Below are positions 16,788 through 26,270 of a stretch of 64,000 nucleotides of DNA, one piece after another. Positions within the stretch are counted from its first letter, which is position 1, and each line of letters opens with the position of its first letter. A program made the translations under genes and the position numbers. The notes beneath the pieces are model-generated. The model was not told the DNA's origin, ran no database searches, and worked only from the letters and a program-made list of their open reading frames with translations. The DNA comes from JAQVEM01 sp964601205 (GTDB lineage Bacteria; Actinomycetota; Humimicrobiia; Humimicrobiales; Humimicrobiaceae). The stretch covers positions 23,906 through 87,905 of the forward strand of contig CAZRML010000008.1 of NCBI GenBank assembly GCA_964601205.1, in the 5' to 3' direction.

Positions 16788-17981
16788 TTAGTCGGAATTA
16801 TCATTTATCAGCTTCAATTCATCTTCATTTCTTACATCATAAATTCTACCCTTCCAGTTTACACCCACCCCGATTATGGTGCTTAAAATAGAATTTATGG
16901 CAATAAGTATAAGATAAATTATAGAAAAGGGATGAAGTAATATATCCACTGCCTTGCACTTAAATCTCAGTGACAGAATTAACTTTGTAATTAAAATTAT
17001 AACTACCTGAAGGGCTATGATTTTAAGCATTGCCACAGGCCAGTCATAAATTATCCCGAGGGGGAGCATTAAAAAAGGAAACAAAAATACAGCCATTACC
17101 ACTAAGACAGCAACAGATATTATATGAAGCTTATAATCAAAAGCAGCAAACAATACTTTTGAATATCCACTGACAACTCCCCTGAAATTTCTGTACATCC
17201 TGCAGTATAAATTATTTCGCCCATCAAAAATCATAAATTTATATCCGTATTTTTTTACCTGCCTGGATATTTTTATATCTTCCAGCACTTCTTTTTTGAC
17301 CGACTTATGCCCTCCTATTTTTTCATAAACTTCCCTCTTAAAAAGCATAAATTGCCCTATTGCAACAGAAAACAGCGTACTTTTTGCTTTTCTTATTAGA
17401 TAAAGCGGCATAAAGCATAATATCATATAATTTCCAAACGGGACCATCATCCTTTCATGCATTGTAACCATTATCTGTTTTGCAAACACCGAGAGTGCAT
17501 CCAGATCATATCTTATAAGCGATGCGAGCGAGCTTGATATTGAATCAGGGAAGTGAAGAGTATCCGCATCGGTGAAAATAAAATATTCTCCCCGGGCATA
17601 TTCTGATAATTGATGGCAGGCATAATTTTTGCCCATCCAGCCTTTTTTTAATTCTTTTCCATGATATAACTGTATTCTTTTATCTTTTTTTGAAAGTTCC
17701 TCCACTACTTCTGCAGTGTTATCAGTAGAGTTATCGTCAAGAACAAGTATCTCAATTCTGGAATAATCCTGCCTGATAAGAGACAGCAGGCATCTTTTTA
17801 TATTTTTTCCTTCGTTCCTGGCAGGAATAAGAACAGATATAAGCGGCTGTTTATCCAGTATATTTTGCGGCAGCTTAAACTTTGATGTATCTTTAAAAAA
17901 AATATTATTTAAAAGAAAATTAGCCAGTACAAAAAGAATAATCCCTGTAATTATATATTGATATAACAAAAATATATCCAT
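16788..17981 (-). CDS. GT2 glycosyltransferase, CrtQ/HpnB-like
   Basis: A 397-residue protein: one N-terminal transmembrane helix, a GT2 domain, then three or four C-terminal helices. Motifs are SVLIPARNEGKNIKRCL, EILVLDDNSTDNTAEVV, FTDADTLHF (DxD-type metal site) and VLEDIKISRQVKKYGY. The overall layout resembles hopene-associated or carotenoid-type glycosyltransferases. A diverged paralogue with the same motifs lies at 29680-30879 on the opposite strand. The acceptor is unknown; a membrane lipid or isoprenoid is plausible. Confidence 0.85.
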   Translation of the reverse strand: MDIFLLYQYIITGIILFVLANFLLNNIFFKDTSKFKLPQNILDKQPLISVLIPARNEGKNIKRCLLSLIRQDYSRIEILVLDDNSTDNTAEVVEELSKKDKRIQLYHGKELKKGWMGKNYACHQLSEYARGEYFIFTDADTLHFPDSISSSLASLIRYDLDALSVFAKQIMVTMHERMMVPFGNYMILCFMPLYLIRKAKSTLFSVAIGQFMLFKREVYEKIGGHKSVKKEVLEDIKISRQVKKYGYKFMIFDGRNNLYCRMYRNFRGVVSGYSKVLFAAFDYKLHIISVAVLVVMAVFLFPFLMLPLGIIYDWPVAMLKIIALQVVIILITKLILSLRFKCKAVDILLHPFSIIYLILIAINSILSTIIGVGVNWKGRIYDVRNEDELKLINDNSD

Positions 17982-18221
17982 ATCTTAATTTAAAAAAGTA
18001 ATGCAGTTTTTAATTATACCATACTTCATAATAGAACTATTAAAGTATTTTTATTATCTCTCCTGTATTTTCCCTATCATAAAACAACAGGCACTAATAT
18101 GCATCGGCATCGGTTTAGACGTAATTTTTAATATTTTTATTCAAACTTTTTTTATTAAGTAAGAAATTATCCTATATTTACCGCCCTCCCCAAAAAAACC
18201 TGGACAGCACCTGCCCCGGAA

Positions 18222-19016
18222 TCAGTAAGCATATAACTTTCCATATGGCCTGTGGGTGCATGGAATCAGCTTAATAAAATCATTCTTGCTAACCGGTATT
18301 TTAATCCTGTTAGAATTAAAAAAATTATTATAATTTTTAATATATTTATCTAAAAGATACAGGTCATCACTATCAGGGCCTGTCTTTTTTACCTCTCCTC
18401 CCAGCCTGTAATCTTCAACTTCTCCCCTTATGTATATTCTGCCCCCATGCATTCCAGTTCCCGTATAATTACCGACGATATCTACACCATTTCTGCCTGC
18501 ATTATTTAAAGTAAAAATTTCCTTTTTCTTTTTATACAGACCAAGAACAATAATGATGCCTCCGGCCATGTATTCCCCTAAAAAGTTACCCGCACTTCCA
18601 CCAATTACCATGACCGGCATCTTCTGGTGGTATGACTTCATGTGGATGCCGCTCCTAAGTCCGGTATTCTCCTTTATGTATATTTCCCCGCCTCTCATTG
18701 AATAACCGGTTATATCTCCTGTGTTCCCATATATTACTATCCTGCCAGAATTCATTGTATTTCCTGTGCTATCCTGCACATTACCGAAAACCTCAATTTG
18801 AGGTCCGTCCATAAAAGCTCCAAGGTCGTTACCGGGTATCCCATTTATACTTATTACGACGTCAGCTTTCAGACCATCCCCTATATATTTATGGCCCAGA
18901 GCATTATTGATAATAACCTTCTTATTATTACTTCCAGTATTATCATTTAAAAATTCTCTCACCTTCCGGTTTAAATCCCTGTAATTTATATTCTCTGCAT
19001 CTACTGACAATCTCAT
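18222..19016 (-). CDS. Glutamate synthase, GXGXG (alpha C-terminal) subunit, archaeal type
   Basis: A 264-residue protein made of the right-handed beta-helix repeats of the glutamate synthase C-terminal domain. Repeated G-rich turns such as VFGNVQDSTGNTMNSG, IYGNTGDITGYSMRGG and VIGGSAGNFLGEYMAGG are visible. In large bacterial GltB this domain is fused; here it is a separate subunit, 44 bases after the FMN-domain gene. It helps hold the other domains together. Confidence 0.9.
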   Translation of the reverse strand: MRLSVDAENINYRDLNRKVREFLNDNTGSNNKKVIINNALGHKYIGDGLKADVVISINGIPGNDLGAFMDGPQIEVFGNVQDSTGNTMNSGRIVIYGNTGDITGYSMRGGEIYIKENTGLRSGIHMKSYHQKMPVMVIGGSAGNFLGEYMAGGIIIVLGLYKKKKEIFTLNNAGRNGVDIVGNYTGTGMHGGRIYIRGEVEDYRLGGEVKKTGPDSDDLYLLDKYIKNYNNFFNSNRIKIPVSKNDFIKLIPCTHRPYGKLYAY

Positions 19017-19060
19017 ATATCTACCCCCTCTCCGATAATAATATTTTTTTCATTTGTTTA

Positions 19061-20593
19061 TCACCAGGCTTCTCCCGCATGTTTTATCCCCAGTATTTTA
19101 AGTTCTCTATCGTTTAAACCCACGCCTCTTAAATGTTCCCTGTTTCCCCTCAGGCTTTCAATTGCATTAATTCCTGCCCCTCCCAGCATCTCCTTTATCT
19201 CCAGTGACCAGCTCTTCAGAAGGTTTGTAAGCCTCCTCGAACCTGTCCCCGGGTTTAATCTTCTGGTAAGAGAAGGGTCCTGAGTGGCAATTCCCCAGTT
19301 GCATTTTCCTGTATAACACTTCTGGCAGAGATGGCATCCCAGAGCAATAAGGGCAGCGGTCCCTATGTATACTGCATCAGCACCCAGCGCAATTGCTTTA
19401 ATTACATCCCCGCTGGAACGAATGCTGCCGCCCGCTATTATAGAAGCCTTATGTCTTATTTTCTCTTCTCTCAATCTCTCATCAACAGATGCAATAGCAA
19501 GCTCAACCGGTATTCCTACATTATCTCTTATTATCTGCGGAGCAGCTCCCGTACCTCCCCTCAGCCCATCAATAGCTATAAAATCAGCCCCTGCCCTTAC
19601 AATACCACTGGCAATGGGAGCGATATTATGAACCGCTGCTACCTTTACTCCTACGGGTTTGGACCAGTTGGTAGCTTCTTTTAAGGCATGGATTAACTGG
19701 GAAAGATCCTCTATAGAGTAAATGTCATGATGGGGAGCGGGGGAAATGGCGTCCGTTCCCTCCGGAATCATTCTGGTATCAGATATGTCACCGGAGACTT
19801 TTGCACCCGGAAGATGTCCCCCAATTCCCGGTTTTGCTCCCTGGCCTATCTTTATCTCTATAGCTGCTCCTCTGTTGAGGTAATCCACATCCACTCCATA
19901 CCTCCCTGAAGCAATCTGAACAATAGTATTTCTTGCATACTTATAAAGGTCTTTATGCCAGCCTCCCTCACCTGTATTATAATAGGTACCTGATTCAGAG
20001 GCAGCAGCAGCAAGCGCCATGCACGCATTAAGGCTGATAGAACCATACGACATCGCCGAGAACATAATCGGCGTTGAAAGCTCCATCTGCGGATATAATT
20101 TTGTCTTTAATCTCACAGCTTTGTTTTTAGAACCGCCCTTTACTTCAAATTCAAGATTATCGGGCTTTCTTCCTATAAAGGTCCTTATCTCCATGGGCTC
20201 CCTTAAAGGGTCAATGGAAGGATTAGTAACCTGTGAAGCATTAAAAAGAATCCTATCCCAGTAAATAGTATAAGGTTTATCACACCCCATACCGGTAAGA
20301 AGTACCCCTCCTGAATCAGCCTGCCTGTATATACTTCTTAAATGCTCCTCTGTCCAGTTATGATTGGTCCTGAACTGAGATTTTATTTCTTTAATTTTTA
20401 ATGCACCGGTAGGACACATGCTCTCACATCTGTGACAGCCCACGCACCTGGTGGCGTCACTGTATATCATATCATTCTCCTTATCATATTCATGAACACC
20501 ACTGGAGCATTGTTTTACACAAACCTGACAGGATATACATTTACTCAGGTCTCTTTCTATTTCAAATTCAGGTTGAGCCAGGCTTAAAGCCAT
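19061..20593 (-). CDS. Glutamate synthase FMN-domain subunit with N-terminal ferredoxin, archaeal type
   Basis: A 510-residue protein. The first 70 residues carry two [4Fe-4S] motifs, CISCQVCVKQC and CVGCHRCESMCP. The rest is the FMN-binding TIM barrel of glutamate synthase, with GGTGAAP and LGCHLCQKCYTGKCNWGIA, the latter supplying Cys for the 3Fe-4S cluster. It makes glutamate from 2-oxoglutarate and ammonia channelled from the amidotransferase. No pyridine-nucleotide subunit (GltD) is encoded nearby, so the electron donor may be ferredoxin or a distant partner. A GAGGTGAT ribosome site precedes the ATG. Confidence 0.93.
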   Translation of the reverse strand: MALSLAQPEFEIERDLSKCISCQVCVKQCSSGVHEYDKENDMIYSDATRCVGCHRCESMCPTGALKIKEIKSQFRTNHNWTEEHLRSIYRQADSGGVLLTGMGCDKPYTIYWDRILFNASQVTNPSIDPLREPMEIRTFIGRKPDNLEFEVKGGSKNKAVRLKTKLYPQMELSTPIMFSAMSYGSISLNACMALAAAASESGTYYNTGEGGWHKDLYKYARNTIVQIASGRYGVDVDYLNRGAAIEIKIGQGAKPGIGGHLPGAKVSGDISDTRMIPEGTDAISPAPHHDIYSIEDLSQLIHALKEATNWSKPVGVKVAAVHNIAPIASGIVRAGADFIAIDGLRGGTGAAPQIIRDNVGIPVELAIASVDERLREEKIRHKASIIAGGSIRSSGDVIKAIALGADAVYIGTAALIALGCHLCQKCYTGKCNWGIATQDPSLTRRLNPGTGSRRLTNLLKSWSLEIKEMLGGAGINAIESLRGNREHLRGVGLNDRELKILGIKHAGEAW

Positions 20594-20599
20594 TTTTAA

Positions 20600-21850
20600 T
20601 CACCTCTGGTTTAAATTTACCAGACTGCCACTGTTCTCCAGCTTTTTGATTTCATTACTGTAATAACCAGCCCTGTTATTTCTTTTGAAACCACTTTTCT
20701 TCTTCGTTTTGCAAATTTTTCCTATCACAGGTTCACCTCCATCCGGCCACCAGATAACATCCGGAGAAGAACAAACTTTCCTTATCGGGGCCTCCTCGCT
20801 GGAAATAAAAAGACAGCTATCTTTTCTTGCTGCCACAAGAGGTCTCAGTTTTATTCTGTCATTTAGAGCATACATATAATTAGTATTGGCAGCGATTACG
20901 CTGAATGGACCGTTAAGAAGGGCGCTACCATAAAACATTCTTAAAGCTTTTAATATTTCTTTATTTTCATCAGTCATATTTTCTATTTCTTCCCAGAATG
21001 GTGGAGATAAAATCCAGTGCATCATTCCGATATCAATTTTTTGTTTTCGGACTATAAGGTCAAACAGATAAGCAATCACTTCAGTATCAGTGGAAAGGTT
21101 ACACTCATAACCATAGCCGCTCACAAATCTCCTGTTGGTTCCATAAGACGAAATTTCACCATTATGCACCACTGACCAGTCAAGGATTCCAAGAGGATGG
21201 GCCCCTCCCCACCATCCCATACTGTTGGTGGGAAACCTTCCGTGGGAGGTCCAGAGATACCCCTTATATTCATCCAATTTAAAAAACATTCCTATATCTT
21301 CCGGATATCCAACCCCTTTAAAAATTCCCATATTCTTTCCGCTTGAGATTATATATGCTCCTCCAATATTTCCGTTTACCCTCATAACAAAATCAGCAAT
21401 TATATCTTCTTCTTCTTCTGCACCACTATCCTTATTTATCCTGCTATACCTCCCGTCATCATTTTCATAAAATAAAGAATCATCCTTTAACTCTAAAAAA
21501 TACCTGAAAATCAGAGGGGGCTCTTTGATTTTTGATATCTTTCTGGTCGGGATTTCTTCCTTCAGAAGAATATCAAAGTTTTCTGCTATTTCATCTTCAG
21601 TCTGTCTTTTGGCCTCAATATCATCATAAATAATATGGAATACTGTATTTTTATCAAACTGCGGGTAAATACCATAAGCAGCAAACCCCCCGCCCAGGCC
21701 ATTAGACCTTTCATGCATAACTGAAATTCCTTCCATTGCAATTTCCCCGCTGAACCTTTTACCCGATTCATCTATAACTCCAAACACGGCACACCCGGAT
21801 GGAATTTTAAATTTCGGAAATTCTTTTTTACTTCTATAAAATAAGCTCAT
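20600..21850 (-). CDS. Glutamate synthase amidotransferase subunit (class II), archaeal type
   Basis: A 416-residue class II glutamine amidotransferase domain protein. The putative nucleophile is Cys20 in PSGCAVFGVID. SHGRFPTNSMGWWGGAHPLG and VVHNGEISSYGTNRRFV are the glutamine-binding loops. Cys is not N-terminal in the encoded protein, so a 19-residue propeptide would have to be removed. It lies six bases before the FMN-domain gene; the three genes together equal one split glutamate synthase. Confidence 0.9.
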   Translation of the reverse strand: MSLFYRSKKEFPKFKIPSGCAVFGVIDESGKRFSGEIAMEGISVMHERSNGLGGGFAAYGIYPQFDKNTVFHIIYDDIEAKRQTEDEIAENFDILLKEEIPTRKISKIKEPPLIFRYFLELKDDSLFYENDDGRYSRINKDSGAEEEEDIIADFVMRVNGNIGGAYIISSGKNMGIFKGVGYPEDIGMFFKLDEYKGYLWTSHGRFPTNSMGWWGGAHPLGILDWSVVHNGEISSYGTNRRFVSGYGYECNLSTDTEVIAYLFDLIVRKQKIDIGMMHWILSPPFWEEIENMTDENKEILKALRMFYGSALLNGPFSVIAANTNYMYALNDRIKLRPLVAARKDSCLFISSEEAPIRKVCSSPDVIWWPDGGEPVIGKICKTKKKSGFKRNNRAGYYSNEIKKLENSGSLVNLNQR

Positions 21851-21923
21851 TTCATAAACCCTTTTTTAATTAGAAACTTAAAACCATTATTTAAATACAG
21901 TCTTACTTTCCTGAAAAAATAAA

Positions 21924-21957
21924 AGCCTTCTTAAAACATCTCTGTTCTAAGAAGGCT
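21924..21957 (-). terminator. Rho-independent terminator of the aldolase gene
   Basis: A perfect 10-bp stem, AGCCTTCTTA paired with TAAGAAGGCT, has a 14-base loop. Read on the minus strand it is followed by a T-rich run (TTTTATTTTTTC). It lies 110 bases past the end of the aldolase gene and upstream of the glutamate synthase genes, separating the two units. Confidence 0.85.
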
Positions 21958-22067
21958 TCTTTACCTTCAATTTTTTCTGTACTTCTTTATACAGAAAAAT
22001 ATCTTATTTTAATTGTTAACAGAATATTATCAGCATCCTGGTTTTTGTCAATAATTTTTTAACCGGG

Positions 22068-23060
22068 CTACTTGTATGCTGCCTTCATATCCTCAATTGT
22101 CAGTGGCCTGTAATCGCCTGCATGCCCGGCAGTTCCGAACCCGATCATTTTCTCCTTAACTGTCTGATAAACTGCTTCTCTTGCAGCGCCAAAGTATGAC
22201 CTCGGGTCAAAAGCATCAAGATGTTCGCTTAAATATTTTCTTACAGCACCTGTCATAGCCAGTCTTCCATCTGTATCAACATTTATTTTTCTGATTCCCC
22301 TCTTTATAGCTTCTTTAATGCTTTCCATAGGAACGCCCATGGTCTTTTCCAGCTTACCCCCATAATTATTTATAACCTCTATAAGCTCCGGGGGCACCGA
22401 AGAAGAGCCATGCATGACCAGCGGCACTTCAGGAATTCTTTTTACCACCTCATTGATAATATCAAGCGCAAGTGTTGGTTTTGCCTTAAATTTGTATGCC
22501 CCGTGGCTGGTACCGATAGCCAGGGCAAGTGCATCAACCCCGGTAAGTTTTATAAACTCTACCGCTGCGTCAGGGTCGGTAAGCTTTACTTCTCCTGAGC
22601 CGACACCATCTTCTATTCCTCCCAGTGTCCCCAGTTCGCCCTCAACAGATACTCCAAAATTATGAGCATACTCAACCACTGACCTGGTCACCTCGACATT
22701 TTCTTCAAAAGTTGTGGGTGTTTTTGAATCCTCCTTTAGTGAGCCATCCATCATAACCGAGGTAAAGCCAAGCTCTATGGCCTGTTTGCATGATTCAAGG
22801 CCATTACCATGGTCAAGGTGCAGCACAATAGGTATATCCGGGTTATCCTCAACTGCTGCTGCTGCGAGGTATTTTATATATACCATATTGGTATATTTTA
22901 AAGCTCCCCTGCTTGCCTGAATAATAACCGGTGACCTGGTTTCACTGGCTGCTTTCATTATTCCCTGGATTTGCTCCATATTATTGACGTTATAAGCTCC
23001 CACTCCGTAATTCCCCTTTGCAGCTTCATCCAGTACTTGTTTCATTGGTACTAATGACAT
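22068..23060 (-). CDS. fba: Class II fructose-bisphosphate aldolase
   Basis: A 330-residue zinc-dependent aldolase. VLHLDHGNGLESCKQAIELG gives the catalytic Asp and first His, VEGELGTLGG the conserved Glu, AIGTSHGAYKF and VMHGSSSVPPE the other zinc His residues, and KINVDTDGRLAMTGAVRKYL the phosphate loop. It cleaves or forms fructose 1,6-bisphosphate in glycolysis and gluconeogenesis. An AAGGAGG site precedes the ATG, and its own terminator follows. It is monocistronic. Confidence 0.95.
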   Translation of the reverse strand: MSLVPMKQVLDEAAKGNYGVGAYNVNNMEQIQGIMKAASETRSPVIIQASRGALKYTNMVYIKYLAAAAVEDNPDIPIVLHLDHGNGLESCKQAIELGFTSVMMDGSLKEDSKTPTTFEENVEVTRSVVEYAHNFGVSVEGELGTLGGIEDGVGSGEVKLTDPDAAVEFIKLTGVDALALAIGTSHGAYKFKAKPTLALDIINEVVKRIPEVPLVMHGSSSVPPELIEVINNYGGKLEKTMGVPMESIKEAIKRGIRKINVDTDGRLAMTGAVRKYLSEHLDAFDPRSYFGAAREAVYQTVKEKMIGFGTAGHAGDYRPLTIEDMKAAYK

Positions 23061-23204
23061 CTATCCTCCTTACAATTTGATTAACATTAAATATATTTTG
23101 AAATTTATTTTTATTAAATTTAGACCCGGCAAAATTCTAATCATTATATCACCATATAAATTATTTTCTACAGGATTATTTTTTTCCGGTAAACCGGCCG
23201 CATT

Positions 23205-23915
23205 TCACATTTTCATCTCATGGGATAGAATTATTGCTTCTGATATCTCCCTCATTGACTTGCGATTATCCATTGCGAATTTTTGTATTTTTCTAAAAGA
23301 CTGCTCCTCGCTTAGATTGTGCTCTTTCATCAGTATCCCCTTTGCCCGCTCTACCGATTTTCTGGTCTCAAGTTCCTCCCTGATTACTTTTGTTTCCACT
23401 ACCAGTCTATAATTTTCTATTACTATTGCAGCCTGGTCTGCCACTGACTTTAAAATATTTACCTCATAGTCGCTAAACCGATGGGGCCGGGAGGTATATA
23501 CATTAAGTACCCCGATTACCTTCCCCTTTACATGGAGGGGGACAGAAAGCAGGGATGCCAGCTCTTCCTTTCTGGCTATTTCTTTATACTTATAAATCTT
23601 ATCTTCAAGTATATTATACACAGTTATAGGCTTATTCTCGGAAGCCACTCTTCCGGCAATACCCTCACCGGGCCTCAGGGGGTTTTTGTCAATATATTCT
23701 CTGCTGATGCTCTGGGTGGCTTTAATGGCAAGCTCATTTTTTTCCGGGTCAAGAAGCATAAGAGAACATATCTTGGATCCCATGGTCTCTGCGGTAACGG
23801 TGACTATAAGCTGTAGAATATCTTCAAGATACAGATCGGAAGTTATCGCCTCACTTATCCTGGAAAGAGCTCCAATAATATCCTCTGCACATTCTATCTT
23901 TTTGTTATTATCCAT
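23205..23915 (-). CDS. GAF-ANTAR domain regulator
   Basis: A 236-residue protein. Residues about 20-165 form a GAF sensor domain (GEGIAGRVASENKPITVYN; LLSVPLHVKGKVIGVLNVYT). A short coiled coil leads to a C-terminal ANTAR domain (SVERAKGILMKEHNLSEEQSFRKIQKFAMDNR broken over about 50 residues). ANTAR domains bind paired hexaloop RNA hairpins and prevent termination. There is no receiver domain, so the signal is presumably a small ligand sensed by GAF. Its RNA targets are not evident nearby. Such proteins are most common in Actinobacteria. Confidence 0.88.
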   Translation of the reverse strand: MDNNKKIECAEDIIGALSRISEAITSDLYLEDILQLIVTVTAETMGSKICSLMLLDPEKNELAIKATQSISREYIDKNPLRPGEGIAGRVASENKPITVYNILEDKIYKYKEIARKEELASLLSVPLHVKGKVIGVLNVYTSRPHRFSDYEVNILKSVADQAAIVIENYRLVVETKVIREELETRKSVERAKGILMKEHNLSEEQSFRKIQKFAMDNRKSMREISEAIILSHEMKM

Positions 23916-24195
23916 GGCCTGAAATCCTGTGTTTGAAATTTTTTCTGAAAATAGTGAACCTGATAAATTTACTATATTATATAGTAGTTAGAAAACTGAA
24001 TAAAGTTGCAGTTTATTTAAAAACTGTCTCTACTATGTTTATTATATTACCGCTAGCCCCTTAATCCCTGAGTATTTTATCTTTACGGTATTATTCGTTT
24101 CTATTATATATTATATAACACATTAAGCTTACCGGGTATTTACAAAAAACTATAATATGGATAAAATCCAGAGGTGCGGTAAGTAAAAGAAACGC

Positions 24196-24270
24196 GGCGC
24201 ATTCGTCTAGTGGTTAGGACATAGCCCTCTCAAGGCTAAAACAGGGGTTCAAGTCCCCTATGCGCTACCA
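24196..24270 (+). tRNA. tRNA-Glu (anticodon CTC)
   Basis: A full cloverleaf is present. The acceptor GGCGCAT pairs with ATGCGCT, the D-arm contains TCTAGTGGTTAGGA, the anticodon stem is TAGCC/GGCTA with loop CTCTCAA, so the anticodon is CTC (Glu). The T-stem is AGGGG/CCCCT with loop TTCAAGT, and CCA is encoded. The opening TTCGTCTAG after the acceptor is typical for tRNA-Glu. No second copy of the 3' end was seen nearby, so there is no sign of use as an integration site. Confidence 0.95.
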
Positions 24271-24356
24271 GTTTCTCATCGGATACAATACTGATGATTT
24301 CAATCAAAAATTTCATTTATTTTGTAACCTGAGGCTACCATTTTATTTCTTTGTTC

Positions 24357-24629
24357 TCAAAATTTATAAGTTGACTCGTTCCTTTTTATGATTCTAAGAA
24401 TAATTAACCTATTGTCTCTATCCAGAACATCATAGATTATCCTATATACAAAAAATCTTATCCTGAAGGTATTTTTAAATCCACTGATTTTTCTTACTCC
24501 ATACGGTTTTGGTTCTGTTGATAAATCATCAATTACACTTATGAGTTTATTAAAGTTGGATATCTTATTCTTTAGCTTTTTTAGATCTCTTTCCGCGGCC
24601 GGTGATATTTCAATAAAGTAGTTTTTCAT
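24357..24629 (-). CDS. RelE/ParE-family toxin
   Basis: A 90-residue basic protein with the RelE-type beginning FIEISPAAERDLKKL, a middle KKISGFKNTFRIRFFVYRII and the final ILRIIKRNEST strand. RelE-family toxins cleave mRNA on the ribosome or, as ParE, poison gyrase; sequence alone does not decide. It lies six bases after the antitoxin gene, downstream of tRNA-Glu but on the opposite strand. Confidence 0.85.
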   Translation of the reverse strand: MKNYFIEISPAAERDLKKLKNKISNFNKLISVIDDLSTEPKPYGVRKISGFKNTFRIRFFVYRIIYDVLDRDNRLIILRIIKRNESTYKF

Positions 24630-24635
24630 AACATA

Positions 24636-24866
24636 CTATTCGAGATCTTCTTTTACTTTCCTCCACGATTTTGTACCACTCTTTTCAATCTCTTTCCGGC
24701 TCTCACTTATTAAGGGGGCCAATTCTACATCTTCGCGGCTTTCTATCCATTCAACTATTGCCTCGGAGACAATATCGCTGGCATTTATATTTCTTTTTGC
24801 TGCTTCTACTTTTAAATGGGTATATATATTCTCATCTTTAAAAACCACCGTCATTCTTTTACTCAT
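24636..24866 (-). CDS. Antitoxin, probable ribbon-helix-helix type
   Basis: A 76-residue acidic protein upstream of the RelE-type toxin. The N-terminal MSKRMTVVFKDENIYTHLKV strand followed by two helices (AAKRNINASDIVSEAIVEWI) fits a ribbon-helix-helix DNA-binding domain. The C-terminal part should wrap the toxin. Antitoxin-first order and a six-base gap are typical, and the pair is probably autoregulated. Confidence 0.8.
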   Translation of the reverse strand: MSKRMTVVFKDENIYTHLKVEAAKRNINASDIVSEAIVEWIESREDVELAPLISESRKEIEKSGTKSWRKVKEDLE

Positions 24867-25095
24867 TTTAGCGCCCTCCTAAAACATATATACGTATATG
24901 AATCTGAACGTATAGTAGCACATTTTTAATTTTTATACAATAATTTAGTTATTACTGGTAAAAACATTCACTCCCTTTTTAGTAAATTAATTATCTTAGA
25001 TAGTTAAATTAAAATCTGGTTCTATTTTTTAATTAGATATTATATAAAAATTTTCTTTAAGAAAATTAATAACAACAGCTACTTTTAAAACATCT

Positions 25096-25944
25096 TTACT
25101 CCTGAAAAAATACAATGCTCAGACCACCTATACCCAGATGCGAACCAACTACTATTCCTATTTTTGTTCTGTAAATTTCAGAGGGATTAAACCTATCTCT
25201 TATAATTTCCTCTAACTCGCCGGCTTCATTATCAGATGCAACATCACCTATGGATACAGTGAGCTTACCTTCTTTTTTTATCAGCCTCTGCATAGAGTTG
25301 ATCATTTCTTTTTTTGTCTGCTCCCATTTCTGGGTACTTTTATACAGACTCACTTCTCCGTCTTTTAAGGTAAGTATGGGTTTTACTTCAAGAAGATTGG
25401 CAAAAGCTGCCCTTATCTTGCTTATTCGGCCTCCTTTTATTAAGTTATCCAGAGACCTGGGAACAAAGAAAGAATTTATTTTCTTCCTGAAATTATCCAG
25501 TTCTTCAATTATATAGTCTGCGTCATAATTATGGTCTGCCATCCTTGAAGCCTTTATGGCCATAAATCCGCAGGACATATGAACAAGGCGTGCATCAATT
25601 ACGTGTATATTTTTGCCATCAAGTTGCTTTCTTGCCAGTTCTGCCGAATTAATGGTGCCCGATAATTTTCTGGAAATGTGTATGGATATTATTTCTTTTT
25701 TTCCCTCTAAAAGTCCGGTGTATGTTTTTAAGAAATTACCCGGAGCAGGTGTTGCCGCTTTTGGCATCTGGTCGGATTTTTCTATCATTTTATAAAATTT
25801 GTCCTGCTTTATGCTCTTACCATCATCAGTATATATTTTATTATCAAATGCAACGGTCAGAGGCACAACACTAATATTGTATCTTTCACGGGCGCTTTCC
25901 GGCAGGTCCGATGTGCTGTCAGTAACCACTGCTATCTGGCTCAT
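25096..25944 (-). CDS. DegV-family fatty-acid-binding protein
   Basis: A 282-residue protein starting IAVVTDSTSDLPESARERY, with PKAATPAPGNFLKTY, SIHISRKLSGTINSAELA and a C-terminal IGIVVGSHLGIGGLSIVF. These are standard DegV features. DegV/FakB proteins bind a fatty acid and present it to the kinase FakA for phosphorylation. No fakA is in the window. The ATG at 25944 has a GGGAGG site; the frame continues upstream to a TTG but without such a site. Confidence 0.93.
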   Translation of the reverse strand: MSQIAVVTDSTSDLPESARERYNISVVPLTVAFDNKIYTDDGKSIKQDKFYKMIEKSDQMPKAATPAPGNFLKTYTGLLEGKKEIISIHISRKLSGTINSAELARKQLDGKNIHVIDARLVHMSCGFMAIKASRMADHNYDADYIIEELDNFRKKINSFFVPRSLDNLIKGGRISKIRAAFANLLEVKPILTLKDGEVSLYKSTQKWEQTKKEMINSMQRLIKKEGKLTVSIGDVASDNEAGELEEIIRDRFNPSEIYRTKIGIVVGSHLGIGGLSIVFFQE

Positions 25945-26270
25945 GAATCCCTCCCTTTCATAATCCACATTTAACAAATTATCTTAAAACCGGATACCCC
26001 CATGTCTGTCACAATACACCATATAAATTTCATATTTAAAGTAATTAATTTTAAACAAGCTCCATTGAGAAACTTCTAAAACAATAGTATATTATAGTTA
26101 TATAACAATAATATATATTTAATTATAATACAAATGGTTATTTGCTGAATTTTTTTTACCAATGCTTATCAAAAATTCAATATAATTTAAAATTACAAAT
26201 ACATAAAAATAAGGCTCCTTTTTACTGGAGCCTTACAGCCTAAAGTTAGATTTTAAATTTTCTTAAGCTT
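25945..26270. other. AT-rich intergenic region
   Basis: About 326 bases between the DegV start and a small ORF on the same strand. It holds the terminator at 26211-26234. The rest is very AT-rich with runs of TATA, and I see no further gene. Confidence 0.6.
26211..26234 (-). terminator. Rho-independent terminator after the small low-complexity ORF
   Basis: A perfect 8-bp stem, AAGGCTCC and GGAGCCTT, has an 8-base loop. On the minus strand it is followed by ATTTTTATGTATTT. It lies 36 bases past the stop of the ORF at 26271-26549, which supports transcription of that ORF. Confidence 0.75.

Noticed and set aside
24196..24866. tRNA-Glu plus toxin-antitoxin pair as the edge of an integrated element
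   Set aside because: No integrase, no repeat of the tRNA 3' end and no shift in composition were seen nearby.
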